A program made the translations under genes and the position numbers. The notes beneath the pieces are model-generated. The model was not told where the DNA came from. It saw only the letters and a list, made by a program, of their open reading frames with translations, and searched no databases. 64,000 nt of DNA from Herbaspirillum rubrisubalbicans (GTDB lineage: Bacteria; Pseudomonadota; Gammaproteobacteria; Burkholderiales; Burkholderiaceae_D): NCBI RefSeq assembly GCF_003719195.1, contig NZ_CP024996.1, positions 992,001 through 1,056,000 on the forward strand. The letters are read 5' to 3'. Positions 54,438 through 63,645 of this stretch are shown here, piece after piece. Position 1 is the stretch's first letter. Each line of letters opens with the position of its first letter.

Positions 54438-55768
54438 CAACCCTCCTGCGCGGCCATGCCGTGATTGGGCGACACCTGGCGCTGGCGGCTCAGGCGCGCC
54501 ACGCACAGCATCGACAGCAGCGAAATACCCGAGAACAGCAAGGCCAAGGGCCACCAGTGACCCTGGAATTTTTCCGCCAGTACCGTGCCCAGCAAGGGCG
54601 TGAGACCACCGAAGAGGGCACCCGAGACTTGGTAGGCCATGGAGATCCCGGTATAGCGGATGCGGGTGGGGAAGGCATCGCTGACGAAGCCGGCGATGAC
54701 CGCATAGTAAGCGCCGATGAACAGCACCGCGATGGCCACGCCCAGTGTGACGCTGGCCAGCGAGCCCAGATCGACCAGCGAAAACATCGCGTAAGGCGAG
54801 ACGATGGACAGCGCCGACATCATCACCAGGAAGCGGTGGTTGCCGACCTTGCGCGCCAGATGGGCGGCTAGCGGGGTGATGAAGAATTGCATCACCGAGA
54901 CCACCAGCAAACCGTTCAATACCAGCCCCCGCTGCAATTGCAGGTATTGCGTGGTGTAGACCAACATGAAGGTATTGGTAAAGTAGAAGCCGGCAATGCC
55001 CAGCACGTTGGCGCCGATGGCCAGCACCAGCAGTCCGGGCGCGCCACGCAACACTTCGGCCAGTGGTGCGCTGGCGGGTTTGGCCGCTAGCGGCGCACTG
55101 GCACGGCGGCGTTGTTCATCCAGGAAATCGGGCGACTCCTGTACCGACAGCCGGATCGCAAAGCCCACCACCAGCAGCAGCGCGCTCATCAGGAACGGCA
55201 GGCGCCAGCCCCAGTCGAGGAAGACCGCATTGTCCATGCCGCTGACCAGCTTGAACATCAGGGTGGCCAGGATCAGGCCGGCCGGGCTGCCCAGTTGCGC
55301 GAAGGAAGCCAGGAAGGTGCGGCGGCTGCGGTCGGGCGAATGTTCGCTGGCCATCAGCACGGCCCCGCCCCATTCGCCGCCCACCGCAATGCCCTGGATG
55401 AAGCGCAGCGCCACCAGGGCGATGGGCGCCCAGATGCCGATGCTGGCATAGGTCGGCAGCAGGCCGATGACCACCGTCACCGATCCCATCATCAACAGCG
55501 TGATGACCAGCGATTTCTTGCGTCCCAGGCGGTCGCCGATGGTCCCGAACACGGCCCCGCCCAAGGGCCGCGCCAGGAAGCCCACGGCGAAGGTGCCGAA
55601 GGACGCCAGCGTGCCGTAGAAGCCGTTGGTGGTAGGAAAGAACAGCTTGCCGAACACCAGGGCCGAGGCCGTGGCATAGATGTAGAAGTCGTACCATTCG
55701 ATCATGGTGCCGACGAAGGCGGCCAGCGAGGCGCGCACGGGCTGGTGGCGGGGTGGGGTGGTAGGCAC
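54437..55768 (-). CDS. MHS-family major facilitator transporter
   Basis: This 443-residue MFS protein of the metabolite:proton symporter group has 12 predicted helices and the MHS starting motif FVGTMIEWYDFYIYATASALVFGKLFFP, here in parts: IEWYDFYIYA. The loop 2-3 motif GTIGDRLGRKKSLV and RFIQGIAVGGEWGGAVLMASEH are also present. Such transporters import organic acids, betaines or related solutes. Coupling to the deacetylase suggests an acetylated polyamine or its breakdown acid as cargo, which is inference. Confidence 0.88.
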   Translation of the reverse strand: MPTTPPRHQPVRASLAAFVGTMIEWYDFYIYATASALVFGKLFFPTTNGFYGTLASFGTFAVGFLARPLGGAVFGTIGDRLGRKKSLVITLLMMGSVTVVIGLLPTYASIGIWAPIALVALRFIQGIAVGGEWGGAVLMASEHSPDRSRRTFLASFAQLGSPAGLILATLMFKLVSGMDNAVFLDWGWRLPFLMSALLLVVGFAIRLSVQESPDFLDEQRRRASAPLAAKPASAPLAEVLRGAPGLLVLAIGANVLGIAGFYFTNTFMLVYTTQYLQLQRGLVLNGLLVVSVMQFFITPLAAHLARKVGNHRFLVMMSALSIVSPYAMFSLVDLGSLASVTLGVAIAVLFIGAYYAVIAGFVSDAFPTRIRYTGISMAYQVSGALFGGLTPLLGTVLAEKFQGHWWPLALLFSGISLLSMLCVARLSRQRQVSPNHGMAAQEG

Positions 55769-55935
55769 GGTGCAGTCTCCCGGTAGGCATGTTGAGGTGA
55801 GGGGAACTGGAGTTATACGACTGCGTCGGGCATAAAAAAAATTATTATTTCTAATTCTTTGTATTTGATTTCCTTATGCGATAAAACCGTGCGCAGCCTT
55901 GCGCCACGCTTGTGCAGGCGCCCAACAATGCACAA

Positions 55936-55967
55936 CGCCGCACGGCTGAAAAATCAGCGATGCGGCG
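55936..55967. other. stem-loop between the MHS and gabD transcripts
   Basis: CGCCGCA at 55936-55942 pairs with TGCGGCG at 55961-55967; a 3-by-3 internal loop separates this from CTGA/TCAG with loop AAAA. It lies in the 277-base gap between the MHS gene start and the gabD 3' end, read leftward by both. It may end the gabD operon transcript, but no T run follows. Confidence 0.5.
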
Positions 55968-56045
55968 CGTGTCATTGCTCATCGAGATGCGAAGCAAGAG
56001 CGAAGAAGGACGGCTTCAAGCTGCGCAGAAGCCGGCTTGAATTCC

Positions 56046-57503
56046 TCAGATTCCACCCATGCACAAATACTTCACCACCAGATAATCATCGATGCCATAG
56101 TGCGATCCCTCGCGTCCCAGCCCCGATTGCTTCACGCCGCCAAACGGCGCCACTTCGTTGGAAATGAGGCCGGTGTTGATGCCCACCATGCCCGACTCCA
56201 GGCCTTCGGCCACGCGCCAGATGCGGCCGATGTCGCGTGAGTAGAAGTAGCTGGCCAGGCCGAACTCGGTGTCGTTGGCCAGGGACAGGGCTTCGTCATC
56301 GGTCTTGAAGCGGAACAGCGGCGCCATCGGCCCGAAGGTTTCTTCGCGCGCCACTTGCATGGCCGGGGTCACATCGGCCAGCACGGTGGGTTCGAAGAAG
56401 CCATGGCCCAAGGCATGGCGCTTGCCACCCAGCAGCACGCGCGCCCCCTTGGCGAGGGCGTCGGCCACATGCTGCTCGACCTTCTTGACGGCTTGTTCAT
56501 TGATCAGCGGACCTTGGGTCACGCCATTTTCCATGCCATCGCCCACCTTCAGTTTCTTGACCGCTTCCACCAGCTTGGCGGCAAAGGCGTCATAGACGCC
56601 ATCCTGCACGTAGATACGGTTGGCGCACACGCAGGTCTGGCCAGCATTGCGGTACTTGGAGGCGATGGCGCCTTCCACGGCGGCATCCAGGTCGGCATCG
56701 TCAAACACGATGAAGGGCGCATTGCCGCCCAGTTCCAGCGACAGCTTCTTGATGCTCGATGCACTCTGCTGCATCAACAGCTTGCCCACGCCAGTGGAGC
56801 CGGTGAAGCTGATCTTGCGCACGATGGGGTTGGAGGTCATCTCGCCGCCGATCTCCTTGGGCGTGCCGGTGACGACGCTGAACACGCCTGCCGGGATGCC
56901 GGCGCGCTCGGCCAGCACCGCCAGGGCCAGCGCCGAGAAGGGCGTGGCTTCGGCTGGCTTCAAGACCATCGGGCAGCCAGCCGCCAGCGCCGGGCCGGCC
57001 TTGCGGGTGATCATCGCCGCCGGGAAATTCCACGGCGTGATGGCCGCGCACACACCGATGGCTTCCTTGATGACCACGATGCGGTTGGTCGGCGAGGGCG
57101 AGGGGATGGTGTCGCCATAGGTACGCTTGCCTTCCTCGGCGAACCATTCGATGAAGGAGGCGGCATAGCCGATCTCGCCACGGGCCTCGGCCAGCGGCTT
57201 GCCTTGCTCGGCGGTCATGATCAGGGCCAGGTCGTCGGCATTGGCCAGCATCAGCTCATACCAGCGGCGCAGCAGGGCGCTGCGCTCCTTGGCAGTCTTC
57301 TTTTTCCAGGCCGGCCAGGCGGCATTGGCGGCGTCGATGGCGCGCCGCGTTTCGGTGGCGCCCATCAGGGGCACGTGGCCCAGCAACTGGCCGTTGGCCG
57401 GATTGTGCACTTCCAGCTTGGCGCCGCTGTCGGCATCGCACCAGGCGCCGTTGAGGTAGGCCTGCTGACGCAGCAGGGAAGGGTCTTTGAGTTGATGCAG
57501 CAT
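56046..57503 (-). CDS. gabD: succinate-semialdehyde dehydrogenase
   Basis: This 485-residue aldehyde dehydrogenase oxidises succinate semialdehyde to succinate, the last step of GABA breakdown. NAGQTCVCANR has the nucleophilic cysteine, ELGGNAPFIVFDDADLD the general-base glutamate, and TPWNFPAAMITRKAGPAL binds NAD(P). Length and wording match E. coli GabD. Glutarate semialdehyde is a possible second substrate. The ATG at 57503 has GGAG upstream. It ends the leftward gabT-ABC-gabD gene block, 35 bases after the second permease. Confidence 0.92.
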   Translation of the reverse strand: MLHQLKDPSLLRQQAYLNGAWCDADSGAKLEVHNPANGQLLGHVPLMGATETRRAIDAANAAWPAWKKKTAKERSALLRRWYELMLANADDLALIMTAEQGKPLAEARGEIGYAASFIEWFAEEGKRTYGDTIPSPSPTNRIVVIKEAIGVCAAITPWNFPAAMITRKAGPALAAGCPMVLKPAEATPFSALALAVLAERAGIPAGVFSVVTGTPKEIGGEMTSNPIVRKISFTGSTGVGKLLMQQSASSIKKLSLELGGNAPFIVFDDADLDAAVEGAIASKYRNAGQTCVCANRIYVQDGVYDAFAAKLVEAVKKLKVGDGMENGVTQGPLINEQAVKKVEQHVADALAKGARVLLGGKRHALGHGFFEPTVLADVTPAMQVAREETFGPMAPLFRFKTDDEALSLANDTEFGLASYFYSRDIGRIWRVAEGLESGMVGINTGLISNEVAPFGGVKQSGLGREGSHYGIDDYLVVKYLCMGGI

Positions 57504-57538
57504 ATCGGGTCTCCGTGGGTTGGGGCGGCGCTGCGGGT

Positions 57539-58372
57539 TCAGAAGCGCGCCGCGGCCTTGTTGCGCCCGCGCAGCCATTCCAGGGCCAGCAGCAGGCAGG
57601 TCGAAAACAGGATCAGGATCGTCGCCAGGGCGGCAATGGTCGGGCTGATGTTGTCCTTGATGCCGGCAAACATCTGGCGCGGCAGGGTGGCTTGCTCGGG
57701 GCCAGCGACGAACAAGGTCAGAACCACTTCATCGAAGGAAGTTGCAAACGCGAACAGGGCGCCCGAGATCAGGCCCGGTGCGATCACCGGCAAGGTGATG
57801 CGGAAGAAGGTGCGCAAGGGGCTGGCGCCCAGACTCAGGCTGGCGCGCACCAGGTTGTGGTTGAAGCCCTGCAGGGTAGCCAGCACGGTGGTCACCACGA
57901 ACGGCGCGCCCAGCGCGGCGTGCGCCAGGATCAGGCCGAGGTAGCTGTCGGACAGGCCAATGCGGGCAAAGAACAGGTACACGCCCACGCCCACCACTAC
58001 CACCGGCACGATCATGGGCGAGATCAGGATCGCCATCAGGATGCCCTTGCCGCGGAAGTCGGCCTTGTTCAGGCCCACCGCGGCCAGCGTGCCCAGTACG
58101 GTGGCAATGACGGTAGCCGCCGGGGCCACGATGAAGCTGTTCTGGGCGGCACGGATCCAGTCATCGGAGGTGAACAGGTTTTGGTACCAGCGCAGCGAGA
58201 AGCCCTGGATGGGATACATCAGGAAGCTGCTGTCGGAGAACGACAGCGGGATCATCACCAGGATGGGCAACACCAGAAACAGCAGCACCAGCAGGTTGAA
58301 GCTGCGCGAGGCAAAGAACCAGGCGCGCTCGACCAAGGAGGTGTAGGGCGGAAAGAGGGGCGGTTTGTGCAT
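57539..58372 (-). CDS. ABC transporter permease, PotC type
   Basis: This 277-residue inner-membrane permease has six predicted helices and the EAA-like loop ASLSLGASPLRTFFRITLPVIAPGLISG typical of the polyamine/opine/2-aminoethylphosphonate type family. It pairs with the upstream permease gene. ATG at 58372 with AGGAAAC upstream is chosen; the longer frame overlaps the other permease. Substrates could be putrescine, spermidine, GABA or 5-aminovalerate; the gabD/gabT neighbours favour a polyamine or amino acid. Confidence 0.87.
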   Translation of the reverse strand: MHKPPLFPPYTSLVERAWFFASRSFNLLVLLFLVLPILVMIPLSFSDSSFLMYPIQGFSLRWYQNLFTSDDWIRAAQNSFIVAPAATVIATVLGTLAAVGLNKADFRGKGILMAILISPMIVPVVVVGVGVYLFFARIGLSDSYLGLILAHAALGAPFVVTTVLATLQGFNHNLVRASLSLGASPLRTFFRITLPVIAPGLISGALFAFATSFDEVVLTLFVAGPEQATLPRQMFAGIKDNISPTIAALATILILFSTCLLLALEWLRGRNKAAARF

Positions 58373-58412
58373 GGCTTGTTTCCTGAATTCTTCCGTGGAT
58401 TCTTCAATGGCA

Positions 58413-59693
58413 TCAGCTGATGCCGACATCGACCTTGGCAAAGCGGCGATAGACGCCATACAGCACCAGGGTCGCCGCCAGCAGCAGGGCGCCCAGAGCG
58501 CAGGCCATGCCCCAGTTGATGGTGGTGTTGATGAAGTAGGCGATGAAGTAGCTCACCATCTGTTCATTGGGGCCGCCCAAGAGCGCCGGGGTGATGTAGT
58601 AGCCACCGGCCATGATGAACACCAGCAGCACACCCGCGCCCACGCCCGGATAGGTCTGCGGCACGTACACCCGCCAGAACGCGGCGAAGGGATGGCTGCC
58701 CAGCGAGACAGCGGCTTTCAGGTAAGTCGGCGGGACTGACTTCATGACGCTGTAGAGCGGCAGGATCATGAAGGGCAGCAGGATGTGGGTCATCGAGATG
58801 TACACGCCCACGCGGTTGAACACCAGCTCCAAGGGTGACTGCGTCAGACCGGCCAGCATCAGTGCCTTGTTGACCAACCCTTCGGATTGCAGCAGCACGA
58901 TCCAGGCCGCCACGCGTACCAGGATCGAAGTCCAGAAGGGAATGAGCACCAGGATCATCAGCAGGTTGGCGCGGCGCTCGGGCATGGTGGACAGCCAGTA
59001 GGCCAGCGGATAGGCCAGCAGCAGGGCGAAGCAGGTCACCACTGCACTCATCCACAGCGTGCGCCCGAAAATGGTGCGGTAGATGGCCGATTCGGGGCTG
59101 GCTGCTTCGATATCGCCAAACACGTTCTGGCGCAGGTCCAGCGAGGCCAGCAGGTAATAGGGGGAATACACCGAGCCGTTCTGGGCGATCACGCGCCACA
59201 CATCGGGTTGGCCCCATTGCGCATTGAGAGCGATGATGGCCTCGCGCGCTGCGGCTGGCGAGAGCGGCTTGCCTTGCTCATCGCGCAGCGGCATGGCGCG
59301 TGTGGTGCCCATCACCAGCGAGCGTGCGCCCGGTATTTCGATGTTCAGACGACGTGCCAGGTTGCCGGCGGTGGTGTCTTCCTTGGCGCGGGCCAGGTCT
59401 TCGGCCAAAGCCGAGTACGCCTGGTCGGGCAGGGCCGACTTGCGGTCCCACTTGGACAGCACGGCCACGGTCTGCGGCAGGGTGGTGGCGACTTCGGGGT
59501 TTTCGATGGCGCGCTGCAGGAGGGCCACGATGGGCGCCACGAAGGTCAGCAGCAGGAAGATGGCCAGCGGAGCGATCAGCGCCAGGGCGCCCAGGCGTTT
59601 GCGGGTCTGGGCGGCGCGCAGTTCGCGCTTGAGTTGCTGCGGGTCGGGTTCGGCCAGGGGCATGGCGGCGGAGCGGGTGGCGATGGTGGTCAT
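58413..59693 (-). CDS. ABC transporter permease, PotB type with large periplasmic insert
   Basis: This 426-residue permease is much longer than typical PotB (about 280-310). The extra length lies between helix 1 (about 36-62) and helix 2 (about 211-233): a hydrophilic segment of about 145 residues predicted in the periplasm. The EAA-like loop is LKAAVSLGSHPFAAFWRVYVPQTYPGVGAG. Similar long permeases are seen in some polyamine-type importers. The insert might contact the binding protein. It lies between the binding-protein and the other permease genes. Confidence 0.87.
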   Translation of the reverse strand: MTTIATRSAAMPLAEPDPQQLKRELRAAQTRKRLGALALIAPLAIFLLLTFVAPIVALLQRAIENPEVATTLPQTVAVLSKWDRKSALPDQAYSALAEDLARAKEDTTAGNLARRLNIEIPGARSLVMGTTRAMPLRDEQGKPLSPAAAREAIIALNAQWGQPDVWRVIAQNGSVYSPYYLLASLDLRQNVFGDIEAASPESAIYRTIFGRTLWMSAVVTCFALLLAYPLAYWLSTMPERRANLLMILVLIPFWTSILVRVAAWIVLLQSEGLVNKALMLAGLTQSPLELVFNRVGVYISMTHILLPFMILPLYSVMKSVPPTYLKAAVSLGSHPFAAFWRVYVPQTYPGVGAGVLLVFIMAGGYYITPALLGGPNEQMVSYFIAYFINTTINWGMACALGALLLAATLVLYGVYRRFAKVDVGIS

Positions 59694-59728
59694 GTCTCGG
59701 TAATCCGGGGGCAGCGGAAGTTCAAGGC

Positions 59729-59758
59729 AACGGTCCCGCCTGGCAAGGCAGGACCGTT
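59729..59758 (-). terminator. stem-loop between binding-protein and permease genes
   Basis: Read leftward, AACGGTCCTGCC pairs with GGCGGGACCGTT (12 pairs, one G-U) around a 6-base loop. Only a weak T content follows. It sits 19 bases after the binding-protein stop and 35 bases before the permease start, so it may reduce readthrough. Confidence 0.6.
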
Positions 59759-59777
59759 GTCGGTGCGGCTTACAGAC

Positions 59778-60821
59778 TTACTTGGCGATCCAGGCTGCGA
59801 AGCGTTGTTCCAGTTCTTCGCCGTGGTCGGTCCAGAATTGCAGGCTCAGTTGCAGCGCGTCCTTGGCATTGGCCGGGGAGGTCGGCAGGTTGGCCAGGGT
59901 CTTGGCGTCCAGCAGCTTCAGGGCGCCCTTGTTGACCGGACCGTAGGCGATGTTGTCAGCGTAGACCTTCTGGGTTTCCGGCTGGCTGGCGAAGCTGATG
60001 AACTTCTCGGCCAGAGCCTTGTTGGGCGAACCCTTGGGGATGACCCAGTAGTCCAGCGTGTAGACACTGCCGTTCCAGACCACCTTGAGGTTCTTGCCTT
60101 CGCGCTGGGCGGCATCGATGCGGCCGTTGTAGGCATTGGCCATGACCACGTCACCCGAGGCCAGGAACTGCGCCGGCAACGCGCCGGCATCCCACCACTG
60201 GATGTTGGGCTTCAACTGGTCCAGCTTCTTGAAGGCACGGTCCACGCCTTCCTTGGTGGCCAGCACCTTGTAGACGTCCTTGGCCGGCACGCCATCAGCC
60301 ATCAGGGCGAACTCCAGGTTGTACTCGGCGCTCTTCTTCATGCCGCGCTTGCCGGGGAATTTCTTGGTATCCCAGAAGTCCGCCCAGCCAGTCGGTGCGG
60401 TCTTGAGCTTGTCGGCGTTGTAGGCCAGCACGGTGGACCAGACGAAGGCACCCATGCCGCATTCGCTCACCGTCGCCTGGGGGATGAAGTCTTCCTTCTT
60501 GATGGTCTTGGCCAGGTCCAGCTTTTCGATCAGGCCATCGTCACAGGCGCGGGTGAGGTCGCCGCCGTCGATTTCCACCACATCCCAGCTGACCTTCTTG
60601 GTTTCCACCATGGCCTTGACCTTGGCCAGTTCACCGTTGAATTCGGAGGTCACGACCTTGGTGCCGGTGCTCTTCTGGAACGGATCGACGTAGGCGACCT
60701 TCTGCGCATTGGCATTGGCGCCGCCGAAGTTGACCACGGTCAGTTCAGCGGCAGAAGCCGCGCCGGAAAACAGCAGGCCCAGGGCGAGCGGGGACAGCAG
60801 GGCGGGTGACAGGCGTTTCAT
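59778..60821 (-). CDS. ABC transporter periplasmic polyamine/spermidine-type binding protein
   Basis: This 347-residue PotD/PotF-like binding protein has a signal peptide (about residues 1-24, SGAASA). VVNFGGANANAQKVAYVDPFQKSTGTKVV, DVVEIDGGDLTRACDDGLIEKLD and VWNGSVYTLDYWVIPKGSPN are typical of SBP_bac_8. The ATG at 60821 is preceded by GAGGAA; the upstream frame has no signal sequence. It stands 166 bases after the ATPase gene, with a T-rich tract, so it may have its own promoter. Confidence 0.87.
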   Translation of the reverse strand: MKRLSPALLSPLALGLLFSGAASAAELTVVNFGGANANAQKVAYVDPFQKSTGTKVVTSEFNGELAKVKAMVETKKVSWDVVEIDGGDLTRACDDGLIEKLDLAKTIKKEDFIPQATVSECGMGAFVWSTVLAYNADKLKTAPTGWADFWDTKKFPGKRGMKKSAEYNLEFALMADGVPAKDVYKVLATKEGVDRAFKKLDQLKPNIQWWDAGALPAQFLASGDVVMANAYNGRIDAAQREGKNLKVVWNGSVYTLDYWVIPKGSPNKALAEKFISFASQPETQKVYADNIAYGPVNKGALKLLDAKTLANLPTSPANAKDALQLSLQFWTDHGEELEQRFAAWIAK

Positions 60822-60987
60822 TGTTGTTCCTCGTTGGTTATCGTGCGTATTGACTGTGTTGACTTTATATTGGACTAGGACAAACGCGAGCGGCAATCTG
60901 CGGTTGCCTGGCTCGCGGTACTGCAAACACCAGGTACGGCAAACAAAAAAACAAAAAACAAAAACTAAGTAAACGGGGGCGATGCGC

Positions 60988-62130
60988 TTACAGGAAGCAG
61001 CGCAGGCGATCCTGTGCAATATGCAGCACCACGCTGCTACCCTCGGTCAAGCCCGACAGCGCCGGGTCCGACAGCGAGAGCTTGACGAAGCAATCTTCCT
61101 GCCCGGCCACCGAGCAGCGCACGCGCACGTGGTCGCCAAAGTAGATCAGGCCGGCGATGCTGGCACGGATGGCATTGGGTTCGGCGCTACCACCGGCGGC
61201 CAGGCGGATACGTTCCGGGCGCACGCAGGCGGTGATGGCCTGGCCGGCATGGGCGCGATGCACATTCAGGCCGGTGACTACCGTGCCATCGGCCAGGCGC
61301 ACCGTACAGTGTTCGCCTTGCACCGATTCGACGCTGCCCTTGAAGCGGTTGTTGTCACCGATGAAGTTGGCGACGAATTGATTGTCGGGATATTCGTACA
61401 GTTCGGTCACCGGCGCCAGTTGCTGGATCACGCCCTGGTCAAACACGGCCACGCGATCGGACATGGTGAGCGCTTCGCTCTGGTCGTGGGTGACGTAGAC
61501 GAAGGTCACGCCCAGGCGCTTGTGCAGGGCTTTGAGTTCGAGCTGCATGTGTTCGCGCAATTGCTTGTCCAGCGCGCCCAGCGGTTCGTCCATCAACACC
61601 AGTTGCGGATCGAACACCAGCGTGCGCGCCAGCGCCACGCGCTGCTGCTGGCCACCGGAGAGCTGGGTCGGATAACGATCACCGAATTTACCCATCTGCA
61701 CCATGTCCAGCGCCTGCTTGACCTTGGCTTCGCGGGTGGCGCGATCCATCTTGCGCACCGACAGCGGATAGGCCACGTTCTGGGCGATGGTCATGTGCGG
61801 GAACAGCGCATAGTTCTGGAACACCATGCCGATGTTGCGCTTGTGCGGCGGCACTCGGTTGAGCAACTGGCCATCTAAGCGGATCTCGCCGCCGGTGGGG
61901 AATTCGAAACCGGCCAACATCATCAGGCAGGTGGTCTTGCCGGAACCGGAGGGGCCCAGCAGGGTCAGGAATTCGCCGCGGCGAATGTCCAGGTCCAGGC
62001 TCTTGACGATCAGGTTTTCGCCGTCGTAAGTTTTCTTCACACCGCAGAATTGCACCAGCACGTCGCTGTTGCTGCTGGCCTCTGGCGCGAATGCTTGCGC
62101 CGATTGCTTCATTGCATGAGCTGCCATCAT
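60988..62130 (-). CDS. ABC transporter ATPase, PotA type
   Basis: This 380-residue ATPase has Walker [10 protein letters not shown] at 59-67, Q-loop [11 protein letters not shown], signature [15 protein letters not shown], Walker [13 protein letters not shown], and H-loop VTHDQ. The C-terminal TOBE domain starts about 285. It drives the polyamine/GABA-type importer with the two permeases and binding protein downstream. The ATG at 62130 has GAGAGGA upstream; the next ATG at 62127 is an alternative. Confidence 0.9.
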   Translation of the reverse strand: MMAAHAMKQSAQAFAPEASSNSDVLVQFCGVKKTYDGENLIVKSLDLDIRRGEFLTLLGPSGSGKTTCLMMLAGFEFPTGGEIRLDGQLLNRVPPHKRNIGMVFQNYALFPHMTIAQNVAYPLSVRKMDRATREAKVKQALDMVQMGKFGDRYPTQLSGGQQQRVALARTLVFDPQLVLMDEPLGALDKQLREHMQLELKALHKRLGVTFVYVTHDQSEALTMSDRVAVFDQGVIQQLAPVTELYEYPDNQFVANFIGDNNRFKGSVESVQGEHCTVRLADGTVVTGLNVHRAHAGQAITACVRPERIRLAAGGSAEPNAIRASIAGLIYFGDHVRVRCSVAGQEDCFVKLSLSDPALSGLTEGSSVVLHIAQDRLRCFL

Positions 62131-62227
62131 CGATCCTCTCTTTGCTACGCGGGCCGGATGCATGGTCCGGCCCGTCTACCCAATTACTACGTAATTACAG
62201 AATAATAGCTGCCGTGCAATGCAAGAC

Positions 62228-63508
62228 TCAGGCCAGCTTGATGGCGTTGGCCAAAATGCCCAGCGCTTCATCCATGACGGCATCGGGAATGGTCAGCGGG
62301 AACAAGAAGCGGATCACGTTGCCGTAGCTGCCACAGGACAGCAGCAGCAAGCCATTGCTGAGGGCGTGTTGCTGGACCTTCTTGGTGTATTCAGCATCCG
62401 GCTTGCCGGTGACCGGATCGGCGAACTCCACCGCCACCATGGCACCCACGCCGCGCACTTCAGCGATCTGCGGCACGGCCGAACGCAATTCCTTGAGGTG
62501 TTCCTGCAGCTTGTCGCCCAGGCGCTGACCACGGGCCACCAGCTTTTCTTCTTCCATTACGTCCAGCACGGCCAGGGCCGACGCCACTGCCAGCGGGTTG
62601 CCGGCATAGGTGCCACCCAGGCCACCCGGGGCCGGTGCATCCATGATCTCGGCACGACCGTTGACGGCCGACAGCGGCATCCCGCCGGCCAGGCTCTTGG
62701 CCATGGTCATCAGGTCGGGCAGCACGTCGTAGTGTTCCATGGCAAACAGCTTGCCGGTACGGCCATAGCCGGACTGCACTTCATCGGCGATCAACAGGAT
62801 GCCGTGCTCATCGCAGATGGCGCGCAGGCCGCGCATGAAGTCGGCTGGCGCTGCGTAGAAACCGCCTTCGCCCTGCACCGGTTCCAGGATGATGGCGGCC
62901 ACGCGCTTGGCTTCGATGTCGCTCTTGAAGAGACCCTTGACCGCTTCCAGCGCATCCTCGGTGCTGATGCCGTTCAAGGCGCTCGGGTAGGGCGCATGGA
63001 ACACGTCGCCGGGGAAGGGACCGAAGCCCAGCTTGTAGGGCGCGACCTTGCCGGTCAGTGCCATGCCCATCATGGTGCGGCCATGGAAGCCACCGGCAAA
63101 GGCGATCACGCCCGGACGGCCAGTGTAGGCGCGGGCGATCTTGATGGCGTTTTCCACGGCTTCGGCGCCGGTGGAGAAGAAGGCGGTCTTCTTCGGATAG
63201 TTACCCGGGGTCACCGCGTTGATGCGCTCGGCCAGTTCCACATAGCTGGCGTAGGGCACGATCTGGTAGGCGGTGTGGGTGAATTTTTCCATCTGCGCGC
63301 GCATGGCGTCGAGCAGCTTGGGGTGGCGATGGCCAGTATTGAGCACGGCGATGCCCGCGGCGAAGTCGATGAAGCGGCGACCCTCGACGTCCCACAACTC
63401 GGCATTGGCGGCGCGCTCGGCGTAGAAGTCGCACATCACACCCACGCCGCGCGGGGTCGCGGCATTCTTTCGTTGTTGCAGCTCTTGGTTGTTGGCCTTG
63501 CTGGTCAT
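62228..63508 (-). CDS. gabT: 4-aminobutyrate transaminase
   Basis: This 426-residue class III aminotransferase uses pyridoxal phosphate to convert GABA and 2-oxoglutarate to succinate semialdehyde and glutamate. STGAEAVENAIKIAR binds the phosphate, ADEVQSGYGRTG carries the aspartate, and MTMAKSLAGGMPLSAV the Schiff-base lysine. The length is that of E. coli GabT. ATG at 63508 is chosen with GGAG upstream. It is the first gene of the leftward operon, opposite the MocR regulator. 5-aminovalerate may be an alternative substrate. Confidence 0.92.
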   Translation of the reverse strand: MTSKANNQELQQRKNAATPRGVGVMCDFYAERAANAELWDVEGRRFIDFAAGIAVLNTGHRHPKLLDAMRAQMEKFTHTAYQIVPYASYVELAERINAVTPGNYPKKTAFFSTGAEAVENAIKIARAYTGRPGVIAFAGGFHGRTMMGMALTGKVAPYKLGFGPFPGDVFHAPYPSALNGISTEDALEAVKGLFKSDIEAKRVAAIILEPVQGEGGFYAAPADFMRGLRAICDEHGILLIADEVQSGYGRTGKLFAMEHYDVLPDLMTMAKSLAGGMPLSAVNGRAEIMDAPAPGGLGGTYAGNPLAVASALAVLDVMEEEKLVARGQRLGDKLQEHLKELRSAVPQIAEVRGVGAMVAVEFADPVTGKPDAEYTKKVQQHALSNGLLLLSCGSYGNVIRFLFPLTIPDAVMDEALGILANAIKLA

Positions 63509-63645
63509 AGCTTGCTCCGTTCTTGCTTCGTTGAGTGGCGCCGCGGCGGCGCAGGAAATTACTGCCGAATGCTGAGTTCGGAAACAATATAAAACCCCAG
63601 TGGCACTGTAATATAGAGCCAATTTCAAATATTTGATGGTGCCAC
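63509..63645. promoter_or_regulatory. divergent gabT/MocR control region with AGTGGCAC sites
   Basis: CAGTGGCACTG at 63598-63608 is an odd-length palindrome, and GTGCCACT at 63639-63646 is the inverse copy 40 bases away (AGTGGCAC/GTGCCACT). Such paired sites are usual for MocR/GabR dimers. AT-rich promoter sequence lies between them (TATATT, TATAAA). The second site overlaps the proposed regulator start. Confidence 0.6.

Noticed and set aside
58887..60809. 640-residue open frame on the plus strand
   Set aside because: It is opposite the permease and binding-protein genes and is low-complexity in Gly, Gln, His and Val.
60930..60975. A-rich tract as a small RNA or repeat
   Set aside because: It is simple adenine/cytosine-rich sequence upstream of the binding-protein gene with no structure or repeat period.
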